A stretch of 64,000 nt of DNA from CAWKMN01 sp963850765 (lineage in GTDB: Bacteria; Chloroflexota; Anaerolineae; Aggregatilineales; Aggregatilineaceae), in contig CAWKMN010000003.1 of NCBI GenBank assembly GCA_963850765.1, positions 744,001-808,000 on the forward strand, written 5' to 3'. The notes below the pieces were generated by a model. That model ran no database searches. It worked only from the letters and a program-made list of their open reading frames with translations, and had not been told where the DNA came from. The translations under genes and the position numbers were made by a program. Positions 26,497 to 33,238 of the stretch are shown here, piece by piece. How positions within the stretch are numbered: position 1 is the first letter of the stretch; each line of letters starts with the position of its first letter.

Positions 26497-26504
26497 GAAA
26501 GCTC

Positions 26505-27296
26505 CTAGCTCACGATACAGGTCTCATCCACCGGAAGCGTCTCGGCACTGACCTGGAACGTGACCTGCTCGTAGCCCAGTTTCTTGAGCAGCTCGAACAG
26601 GGTCGCCTGGGCGTTCTGAGTCGCCAATGTCAACAGGTCCAGTTCGTAGGCCGTTTCGAGCAGTTCTTCCATCGCCCGGTCATACGCCACGCTTTCGGTT
26701 TTCTCGCGGCGCGACGCGCAGTCCTGTATACCGCCCCACCCCCGGCAGTCCCAGCTGTGGATTTCGGGCTTGCCCAGGTCGCAGTGCATGATCTGCGTGG
26801 GTGGCAGCACAACCGTCAGGCTCTCGTCGGGATTGATGATCACATCTTCCTCACCGATCAGCGACAGATCCACACCCGCGCGGACGCTGCCCACGTAGCT
26901 GATCTCCATTTCCGCATCCGGCGCGGCGCTGCTGTCCACCACCGTTTTGGTGATCAGGATGCCACTCTTGACGGTTTCGAGCACGGCCATCTCCTGAATA
27001 TTGAGCACAATCGTCCGGCTGTCCACCACTTCCGGCTCGCCGTCGCGGTCAAAGCCGAAGATACCGAGGAATTCATCAAACGGATCCGTGACCTGGCTGA
27101 TCAGCCAAAGTACGGCTGCGCCGATCAGGATACCCGCGCCGATCAGCAGCAGGGTCCGAAAAGGGCTGATCGCGGTCAGCAGCAGCGAACCCAGGCAGCC
27201 GCGACCCGTCCGGCTGCGCGGGCGGGAAGGCTGCGTCTCGCGCCGTTCAACGATCGCATCATCGTTTGCGCGTTTGGATTTTCCATCAGAAGCCAT
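26505..27296 (-). CDS. DUF4230 family membrane-anchored protein
   Basis: 263 residues. Basic N-terminus (KRANDDAIVERRETQPSRPR), one TM helix (LLLIGAGILIGAAVLWLI, about residues 50-68), then a soluble domain on the outer side. Domain features: LNIQEMAVLETVKSGI, YVGSVRAGVDLSLI, PDESLTVVLPPTQI and a C-terminal helical part (LLETAYELDLLTLATQNAQA). These match DUF4230, a family of unknown function whose members are usually single-pass. It converges on lipM. The AGCGGTC repeat separates the two genes. No function is proposed. Confidence 0.75.
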   Translation of the reverse strand: MASDGKSKRANDDAIVERRETQPSRPRSRTGRGCLGSLLLTAISPFRTLLLIGAGILIGAAVLWLISQVTDPFDEFLGIFGFDRDGEPEVVDSRTIVLNIQEMAVLETVKSGILITKTVVDSSAAPDAEMEISYVGSVRAGVDLSLIGEEDVIINPDESLTVVLPPTQIMHCDLGKPEIHSWDCRGWGGIQDCASRREKTESVAYDRAMEELLETAYELDLLTLATQNAQATLFELLKKLGYEQVTFQVSAETLPVDETCIVS

Positions 27297-27307
27297 TCGT
27301 CTAATCC

Positions 27308-29141
27308 TTATTCGCCTGTCAGATTGCGAATCTGGTACAGCGCACCATCCGCAAAGCCGCGCTTGCGATAGTAGGCGCGCGTGCCCACCGACGAGATCAC
27401 GGCCAGCCGCGCATAGCCGCGTTCCGCCGCGATTTGAGCGGCCCGCTCAATCAGGCGGGTGCCCCATCCGCTGTGCTGCGCCTTGCCCTGCGATTCTTTG
27501 CCCAGGCCAAGCGCCGGGCCATAAACATGCACCTCGCGGATCATCGCCGCGCCGCTCAATTCGTCGATGATCGGCGGCTCGGTGGGCAGCGACAGCCGCA
27601 GGAACCCGGCAATCCGCCGGTCGTCGGTGATTACCTGTAGAAACACTTCATCCCCGATACCCGTTGCATACCATAGTTCGTCCAGATGCAGCGCATCGAG
27701 TGCGATCGTCTGCCCCTGGATCTCGCGCGCCCGGATATTCGGGCTGGGCAGGCCGCGCTCTTTGAGCTCCCGCTCGACGATCTGCCGGAAATTCGTCGGC
27801 ATGTCGCCCGCCACAATATCCGTGCCGGGAATATCGCGGATGACGCGCGTCAGGCGGCAGTATTCGGGCGTGAGCTGGAATGCCGCCACCAATACCCGCA
27901 GCAGTTCATCGTGTGTATACGGCTGCCAGCGCCCCTCCTCGTAAACCTGCATCAGTTCCGCACTCTCGATCAGCGAGCAGGGATAGACCTTCAGTTCGTC
28001 GGGGCGGATATCGGGGTCGGCAAAAAGGCGCTGATAGTCTTCAATGTCGGCATCTGGCGCGGAGCCGTACAGGTTCGGCATCCAGTGCGCGTGGATCTTA
28101 AACCCCGCCTGCCGCAGCAAGCGGATCGCCTGACGTGTCATCTCGACCGTATGGCCGCGCCGGTTCACGCGCAGCACATCGTCGTTCAGGCTTTGGATGC
28201 CGATCTGCACCTTCGTCGCGCCCAAGCGCCGGATGCGCCGCACCTCGTCCACGCTGATGTGATCGGGGCGAGTTTCAACCACCAGCCCGACGCAGCGGCA
28301 GGCGGCCGTCTCGTTTTCGCGGTGGGCAGCTTCCAGTTCGTCCCAGGTGGCGAACTCATCGATCGCCGTGCGGGCACGCAGGCCGCGCGTGATCGCCTGC
28401 GCGTACTCCCGCGACCGGCGCATTTCCTCGCGGTAGATCGACTGCACGACCTGATTGTAGGTGTGCTCTAGCCGCGTTCCGTCGATGGTTACGTCCGTGA
28501 CATGCTCCGGGTGGAACTGCGACCCTTCGCGCAGCGCTTCCCACACCTCGCCGGTCCGATCAATCCCCTGGCCAAAATCGTGCAGCGCGTCGAAGATGCG
28601 CTTGACGAACCAGATCTGGTAGGTTTCCGGGTAAAACGACCACGTCCCGCCGAGGATGATCATCTCGATCTTGTCGGTGGGGTGGCCGGTTTCAAACAGG
28701 GTGCGCAGCCGCGAATAGGTTTGCAGGTACGGGTCGAAGCTGTTCTCTTCGGCCCGCTGCGCGCCCGGCTCGTTGGCGAGATAGCTCTTGGGCATCCGCA
28801 CGTCGTTCGGGCAGAAGATACATTCACCGGGGCACGGGAACGGCTTGGTCAGCACCGTGACCGGCGTCACACCGGACAGGGTGCGAACCGGCTTCATCCG
28901 CAGCCGCGCGAATACATCCGGGTCGAACGGCGGCAGGCCATCCGTTCCGGCGAAGGTCGCGATAGGCAAGGATCAGATCGTTTTTGCCGAAGACGCCCCG
29001 TCCATCGCGCGGATGCTCTTTCAGCACCCGGATCAGATCATCATCCGTGAGAGTTGAAAGCTGCACCACCTTGTGCAGGATCGCCATCAGCGGCTCGCGA
29101 TAGTGTTCAACATCAACCGGCGGTCGGTATTTTTTCCCCAT
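27308..29141 (-). CDS. Elp3-like radical SAM/GNAT tRNA U34-modifying enzyme (frameshifted near 28944)
   Basis: The N-terminus is in one frame (MGKKYRPPVDVEHYREPLMA ... FGKNDLILAYRDLRR) and the rest in the next (DGLPPFDPDVFARLRMKPVR). Removing one A in the AAC codon at about 28944-28945 joins them as LRRTDGLPPF. Full length is then ~610 residues. The radical SAM cluster is PCPGECIFCPNDVRMP (CxxxCxxC). The GNAT domain at the C-terminus has HSGWGTRLIERAAQIAAERG and RAYYRKRGF. Elp3 makes the carboxymethyl group of cm5U34 from acetyl-CoA. It is in a minority of bacteria, including Chloroflexota. It is divergent from a Trm9-like methyltransferase gene. Confidence 0.85.
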
Positions 29142-29147
29142 AATCCT

Positions 29148-29176
29148 GTGACAACATGCTACGCTAACGGTACAAT
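29148..29176 (+). promoter_or_regulatory. Promoter for the Trm9-like gene; transcript probably leaderless
   Basis: GTGACA at 29148-29153 and TACAAT at 29171-29176 with a 17-base spacer. The expected start is near 29183, which is the A of the ATG, and there is no ribosome site. Confidence 0.5.
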
Positions 29177-29182
29177 CCTACC

Positions 29183-29887
29183 ATGAATAAGATCACAATT
29201 GAACGCCTGAATCAGATCAACCGGGAATTTTACGAGCGCACCGCCTCAAGTTTTGACGAATCGCGCGGCGAGCCGTGGCCGGGGTGGAATAATCTGCTGC
29301 CCTATCTCAGATCGCCGCTGAGCGTGCTGGACGTGGGCTGTGGCAACGGGCGCTTCGGGCGCTTCCTGGCCGATCACCTGGGCATCGGGCTGTCCTATCA
29401 CGGCGTGGACAACAACCCCACCCTGCTCGAACGCGCTCGCCTATCGCTGGCCGGTGTCCCTGCCCGCCTTGAAATCCGCGATGTGATTACGCACCCGCCC
29501 GCCGAGGGCCAGTACGATCTCGTGGCCCTGTTTGGCGTGCTGCATCACGTTCCCGGCGGCGAGCAGCGGCGCGCCTTCATACAGACTCTAGCACATCGGG
29601 TCGCGCCCGGCGGTTATCTGGCATTCGCCGCGTGGTGTTTTTATGAATATGAGCGCTTCCGCGCGCGGGTCGTGCCCTGGCCGGATGACCTGGACGTCGA
29701 GCCGCACGATTACCTGCTCGACTGGCGGCGCGGCGAGCGGGCGCTGCGCTACTGCCATTACGTCGATGAAGCGGAACACGCCGATCTGATCGCCGCCAGC
29801 GGCCTGACGGAAGTGATCACCTTCCGCGCGGACGGCCGCACGAACGACATCAACCGCTACAGCCTGCTCCGGCGAAATCCTGCATGA
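29183..29887 (+). CDS. Class I SAM methyltransferase, Trm9-like
   Basis: 234 residues. The opening REFYERTASSFDESRGEPWP closely resembles the start of Trm9/ALKBH8-type tRNA methyltransferases. Motif I is LSVLDVGCGNGRFGRFL, motif II about VDNNPTLLERA, and post-II GVLHHVPGGEQRRAFIQTLA, then RVAPGGYLAFAAWCF. In eukaryotes Trm9 methylates cm5U34, the product made by Elp3. This gene is divergent from elp3 with starts 41 bases apart, so a shared pathway is plausible (inference). A general small-molecule methyltransferase is the alternative. It ends in an ATGA overlap with mutY. Confidence 0.8.
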   Translation: MNKITIERLNQINREFYERTASSFDESRGEPWPGWNNLLPYLRSPLSVLDVGCGNGRFGRFLADHLGIGLSYHGVDNNPTLLERARLSLAGVPARLEIRDVITHPPAEGQYDLVALFGVLHHVPGGEQRRAFIQTLAHRVAPGGYLAFAAWCFYEYERFRARVVPWPDDLDVEPHDYLLDWRRGERALRYCHYVDEAEHADLIAASGLTEVITFRADGRTNDINRYSLLRRNPA

Positions 29888-30993
29888 TGGACGACACCAA
29901 AGACACTGCGCGCCTGCACGCCGACCTGATCGGCTGGTTCGAGGCGCACAAGGCCGATCTCCCCTGGCGGCGCACAAAAGATCCCTATGCGATCTGGCTG
30001 TCGGAGATGATGCTCCAGCAGACGCAGGTCGCCACCGTGATCCCGTACTACGAGCGCTTTCTGGCGCGGTTCCCCACCGTGGACGCACTGGCCGCGGCTC
30101 CGCTGGACGACGTGCTCAAGCTGTGGGAGGGGCTGGGCTACTACAGCCGCGCCCGCAATCTGCACCGCGCCGCGCAAACCGTCGTTGCAACGTATGGCGG
30201 CGCGTTTCCCGCCGATCGGGATCAACTGCGCGCCCTGCCCGGCGTCGGAGATTACACGGCGGGCGCGGTCGCCAGTCTCGCCTTCGGGATTGACGCGCCG
30301 GTGCTGGATGGCAACGTGATCCGCATCCTCACCCGCTGGTTCGATATCGCGGACGATGTGACCCAGACCGCCACTAAAAGCGCCCTGTGGAAACTCGCTG
30401 CCGAGTTAGTTCCTGCCGGGCGTGCCGGTCCCTGGAACGAAGGACTGATGGAACTGGGGCGGCGCATCTGCACACCCCGCAGTCCCGCCTGCGAAAGCTG
30501 CCCGGTCGCCGCGCATTGTACTGCCTATCAGCGCGGGACGCAGCACGAGCGCCCGGTGAAGACACGCCGGCCCAAGGTTCCCCACGCCGATGTCACCGCC
30601 GCCGTTATCTGCCGCGATGACGGCTATGTGTTGATCGCGCAGCGCCCGGCGGATCGCATGCTGGGCGGGCTGTGGGAGTTTCCCGGCGGCAAGCGCGAAC
30701 CCGGCGAGACTCTGCGCGACTGTCTCCGCCGCGAAATTCAGGAGGAACTCGGTATCGAGATCGAGGTTGGGGAGCAGATCGGCACCGTGCAGCACGGATT
30801 CAGCCATCTGCGGATCACGCTCTATGCGTTCGAATGCCAGCTGATCCGCGGCGAGCCGCAGGCGATCGGCTGCGCGGCGTGGGTCTGGGTGACGCTGGAC
30901 GAGATCGATCGGTATGCCTTTGCGGTCACGGATCGGAAAATCATCGCCATGCTGCGGGGTGGCAGCAGCCAACTGGCGATGGATTTTGGATAA
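29884..30993 (+). CDS. mutY: A/G-specific adenine glycosylase MutY
   Basis: 369 residues. The start overlaps the methyltransferase stop (ATGATG; either ATG is possible). HhH-GPD domain: LSEMMLQQTQVATVIPYY (catalytic Glu), ALPGVGDYTAGAVASLAF and PVLDGNVIRIL (catalytic Asp). The [4Fe-4S] loop is CTPRSPACESCPVAAHC (about residues 196-212). The C-terminal NUDIX-like 8-oxoG-recognition domain has FPGGKREPGETLRDCL and REIQEELGIEIE. It removes adenine mispaired with 8-oxoguanine. Its neighbour relation to the Trm9-like gene appears to be transcriptional only. Confidence 0.95.
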   Translation: MMDDTKDTARLHADLIGWFEAHKADLPWRRTKDPYAIWLSEMMLQQTQVATVIPYYERFLARFPTVDALAAAPLDDVLKLWEGLGYYSRARNLHRAAQTVVATYGGAFPADRDQLRALPGVGDYTAGAVASLAFGIDAPVLDGNVIRILTRWFDIADDVTQTATKSALWKLAAELVPAGRAGPWNEGLMELGRRICTPRSPACESCPVAAHCTAYQRGTQHERPVKTRRPKVPHADVTAAVICRDDGYVLIAQRPADRMLGGLWEFPGGKREPGETLRDCLRREIQEELGIEIEVGEQIGTVQHGFSHLRITLYAFECQLIRGEPQAIGCAAWVWVTLDEIDRYAFAVTDRKIIAMLRGGSSQLAMDFG

Positions 30994-30997
30994 CCCC

Positions 30998-31025
30998 TTG
31001 ACATATTGATGAACATCGATATAAT
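30998..31025 (+). promoter_or_regulatory. arsR promoter with overlapping ArsR operator
   Basis: TTGACA (30998-31003) and TATAAT (31020-31025), spacer 16 bases: both perfect. ATATTGATGAACATCGATAT (31003-31022) is an imperfect palindrome filling the spacer. The core TATTGATG-n3-ATCGATA resembles known ArsR-family operators and recurs upstream of arsM. Bound regulator would block polymerase, so autoregulation is likely. Confidence 0.8.
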
Positions 31026-31032
31026 GAAAAAC

Positions 31033-31341
31033 ATGAGCATCGATCCGGTACTTTTCGCCAGGGCGCTGGCCGACGATACCCGCCAGGAAATCATGCGGCA
31101 CCTGTGCTGCGAATGGTTGAGCGTGAATGACGTGGTGGATAAACTCGGCGGCAAGGTCAACCAGCCCACGGTCAGCCACCACCTGAAGAAACTGGAAGAG
31201 GTTGGCCTGGTGAGCGTGCGCCAGGAAGGCCGCCAGCGGTTTTATACGCTGAACCAGGAGCAGGTCACGGTCTGCTGCGGCACGCTGCTGCGCGTATTCG
31301 CGCCGGATTTTCAGGAAGACGAGACGAACGAGGGTTGTTAA
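31033..31341 (+). CDS. arsR: ArsR family metalloregulator
   Basis: 102 residues from ATG 31033. An upstream ATG at 31009 would lie inside the promoter. The predicted transcription start is at or next to the ATG, so the message is probably leaderless. Winged helix: FARALADDTRQEIMRHL, LSVNDVVDKLGGKVNQPTVS, HHLKKLEEVGLVSVRQEGRQ. Cys residues lie at CC in the first helix (HLCCEWL), CC in the C-terminal region (VTVCCGTL) and the last residue (NEGC), and could bind As(III). The classic ELCVCDL site is absent, so the arsenic site is of a different layout. An arsM gene follows. Confidence 0.88.
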   Translation: MSIDPVLFARALADDTRQEIMRHLCCEWLSVNDVVDKLGGKVNQPTVSHHLKKLEEVGLVSVRQEGRQRFYTLNQEQVTVCCGTLLRVFAPDFQEDETNEGC

Positions 31342-31357
31342 CCATCTCTCGATGTCG

Positions 31358-31381
31358 GTGTGCATCAGCACACGTTTTTTT
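31358..31381 (+). terminator. Terminator/attenuator between arsR and arsM
   Basis: GTGTGC (31358-31363), ATCA loop, GCACAC (31368-31373), then G and seven T. It would end most arsR transcripts or act as an attenuator before arsM. Confidence 0.75.
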
Positions 31382-31390
31382 GCCCCAATG

Positions 31391-31408
31391 TATCGACATG
31401 CATCAATA
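31391..31408 (+). promoter_or_regulatory. Second ArsR operator, upstream of arsM
   Basis: TATCGACATGCATCAATA. Its complement reads TATTGATGCATGTCGATA and matches the arsR-promoter palindrome in both half-sites (TATTGATG and TCGATA). It lies between the terminator and the arsM ribosome site. I could not find a clear arsM promoter, so it may control readthrough or a weak start. Confidence 0.65.
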
Positions 31409-31427
31409 CGTCAGGAGACTCCAAACC

Positions 31428-32252
31428 ATGAACGACTCCATTCACGAAGCGGTACAGGAACACTACGCCGCGATCGCCCGTTCTATCAACGTCGTCCAGC
31501 CCAGCGCCACGCCGTGCTGCAGCGGCACCGAATCCGCGGCCGTGTTCTCATGCTGCGGCAGCCCTGAAGCATCCGCCGAAGCAAGCTGTGGGTGCAGTGG
31601 CAACAGCTTTCTTTATGATGCCGAACTGCTGGCCGGTCTGCCGGTTGACGTGACCGGACTCTCGCTCGGCTGCGGCGATCCCGTCAGCATTGCCAGCCTG
31701 CGCCCCGGCGAAACCGTGCTGGATCTCGGCAGCGGCGGCGGGATTGACTGCTTCCTGGCAGCGCGGCAGGTAGGCGAAACCGGGCATGTGATCGGCGTGG
31801 ACATGACCCCCGACATGCTCGAAAAAGCGAATGCGAATAAAGCGAAGATGGGCGTCTCCAACGTCGAATTCCGCCAGGGTTATATCGAAGCGATGCCCGT
31901 GGACGACAACACCGTCGACGTGCTCATGTCCAACTGCGTCATCAATCTATCGCCGGATAAGCGCGCCGTCTTCAGCGAGGCGTTCCGCGTCCTCAAGCCG
32001 GGCGGGCGCGTCTCGATCAGCGATGTCGTGACCGAGGGCGAATTCACCCCCGAACAGCGCGCCGACGCGGCCAGTTGGGCGGAGTGCGTGAGCGGCGCGA
32101 TTGACGTGGAAGATTACACCGGCATCATGCGCGCCGTGGGCTTTGTGGATATTCAGGTCGTGGACAAGGTCGATACCGAAGAGGTCCTCGAACGCCAGCC
32201 GGGAATGCCGCGCGTCTACAGCGCCCGCGTCACCGCCTACAAGCCGGCGTAG
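31428..32252 (+). CDS. arsM: Arsenite S-adenosylmethionine methyltransferase
   Basis: 274 residues from ATG 31428, with AGGAG ten bases upstream. SAM motif I is ETVLDLGSGGGIDCFLAA, with VIGVDMTPDMLEKA next. The conserved arsenic-binding cysteines are visible: SNCVINLSPDKRA and SWAECVSGAI, plus N-terminal Cys-rich stretches (TPCCSGTES, FSCCGSPEA, ASCGCSGN). ArsM converts As(III) to methylated forms with SAM and thiols. The N-terminal Cys cluster is denser than I expect for the family. No arsenite efflux gene (arsB or acr3) or arsC is nearby. Confidence 0.93.
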   Translation: MNDSIHEAVQEHYAAIARSINVVQPSATPCCSGTESAAVFSCCGSPEASAEASCGCSGNSFLYDAELLAGLPVDVTGLSLGCGDPVSIASLRPGETVLDLGSGGGIDCFLAARQVGETGHVIGVDMTPDMLEKANANKAKMGVSNVEFRQGYIEAMPVDDNTVDVLMSNCVINLSPDKRAVFSEAFRVLKPGGRVSISDVVTEGEFTPEQRADAASWAECVSGAIDVEDYTGIMRAVGFVDIQVVDKVDTEEVLERQPGMPRVYSARVTAYKPA

Positions 32253-32277
32253 TAAAGCCCCGTTCCGTAGATACCGC

Positions 32278-32301
32278 AGGGGCGTATTGCAATACGCCCC
32301 T
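32278..32301. repeat. Perfect palindrome with GGGGCGTATTG/CAATACGCCCC arms
   Basis: A 24-base perfect palindrome centred at 32289/32290; each half is AGGGGCGTATTG and its complement. It sits 26 bases after the arsM stop. The half CAATACGCCCCTAC recurs at 26430-26445 inside another intergenic repeat. REP-like. Confidence 0.7.
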
Positions 32302-32316
32302 ACAAAACGCGACATT

Positions 32317-32347
32317 AATCCTCCGAGGAAATCTCGGAGGATTTTGA
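32317..32347 (+). terminator. Terminator after arsM
   Basis: AATCCTCCGAG (32317-32327), loop GAAAT, CTCGGAGGATT (32333-32343) and T-rich tail TTGATTCC. The 11-bp stem is perfect. Confidence 0.85.
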
Positions 32348-32400
32348 TTCCGGCTCGACCTTATGCTAAGCTTCTCAATGGTCAGCAGGGGATCGCAGCA

Positions 32401-32446
32401 GAGCCAACCGCTTTTCGCCAACAGCTAACCGCTAATTGCTAAAAGC
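32401..32446. repeat. Short GCTAA-rich repeat before the oxidoreductase gene
   Basis: CAACAGCTAACCGCTAATTG followed by CTAAAAGCTCTTTT: near-tandem GCTAA units, similar in style to the AGCGGTC/GCTGACC repeat at 26335-26496. No coding potential. Confidence 0.4.
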
Positions 32447-32468
32447 TCTTTTCACAGGAGACCTCACC

Positions 32469-33080
32469 ATGCTCAAAGACTTCATGAGCCGCCGCGACGA
32501 CGAGGAGCGTGTCAAGACCGAAGGCCGGCTCCCGCCGGGACAGGCGCTCACCCAGAAATTCCCCGTGCTGCACTACGGCCCGGTTCCCAAATTTGATATG
32601 TCCGCCTGGACATTCTCGGTTACGGGTGAGATCGAAAAAGAGATGAAATGGAACTGGGAAGAATTCCAGCGCCTTCCGACCGTGCAGGTGAAGACCGATA
32701 TTCACTGTGTCACGGGGTGGAGCAAATTCGATACGGTCTGGGAAGGTCCGCTGTTCCGCGATTTCATCATGTTGTTCGGTGTCAAGCCCACCGCGCAGCA
32801 TGTAATCGCCCATGCCCCGAACGGCTTTACGACCAACCTGCCCCTGAGCACCCTGCTCGAAGACGACGTGCTGCTGGCCTGGAAGTACAACGGTGCCTAT
32901 CTCGAACCGGATCACGGGTTCCCGGTGCGCACGCTCGTACCGAAGCGGTACTTCTGGAAAAGCGCCAAGTGGGTCACACGGCTGGATTTCCGCGCCGCCG
33001 ACAAACCCGGTTTCTGGGAGCAGGCCGGTTATCATAACGAGGGCGACCCCTGGAAAGAAGAACGCTTCCAGCGCCGGTAG
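32469..33080 (+). CDS. Sulfite oxidase-like molybdopterin oxidoreductase (SUOX/YedY-type)
   Basis: 203 residues from ATG 32469, with AGGAG eight bases upstream. There is no Sec or Tat signal peptide (basic N-terminus LKDFMSRRDDEERVK), so cytoplasmic unless a partner exports it. The molybdopterin domain has VTGEIEKEMKWNWEEFQRLP, TDIHCVTGWSKFDTVWEG (the Cys that would ligate Mo), HAPNGFTTNLPL and DHGFPVRTLVPKRYFWKSAK. These match the oxidoreductase molybdopterin-binding family. The C-terminal dimerisation domain of sulfite oxidase is absent, as in YedY-like proteins. The substrate is unknown. A flavoprotein reductase and moeA follow. Confidence 0.85.
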   Translation: MLKDFMSRRDDEERVKTEGRLPPGQALTQKFPVLHYGPVPKFDMSAWTFSVTGEIEKEMKWNWEEFQRLPTVQVKTDIHCVTGWSKFDTVWEGPLFRDFIMLFGVKPTAQHVIAHAPNGFTTNLPLSTLLEDDVLLAWKYNGAYLEPDHGFPVRTLVPKRYFWKSAKWVTRLDFRAADKPGFWEQAGYHNEGDPWKEERFQRR

Positions 33081-33129
33081 GGCATTCTCCCCAGAGTCAA
33101 CTTATTTCCACAAAATTCTACGGCAGTTG

Positions 33130-33165
33130 CAGGGGCGGCCCGGCGGGTCTGTTACCGCGCCCCTG
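33130..33165. repeat. REP-like hairpin CAGGGGCG...CGCCCCTG
   Basis: CAGGGGCG (33130-33137) and CGCCCCTG (33158-33165), 20 bases apart, 50 bases after the oxidoreductase stop. Arms match the palindromes at 32278 and 48007 in their GGGGCG core. Confidence 0.55.
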
Positions 33166-33206
33166 ATTCCCACTGGCGCAACAATTTAATCTATTGGTAT
33201 CATCTA

Positions 33207-33212
33207 TATAAT
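33207..33212 (+). promoter_or_regulatory. -10 element before fprA
   Basis: TATAAT at 33207-33212, 26 bases before the fprA ATG; the upstream TTTAAT at about 33184 is a poor -35. The gene may have its own promoter. Confidence 0.4.
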
Positions 33213-33238
33213 GTTTATAGCGAGCAGCGAGGACATCA

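Noticed and set aside
26335..26504. Insertion sequence remnant
   Set aside because: No transposase fragment or target duplication can be seen between the arms; kept as a non-coding repeat only.
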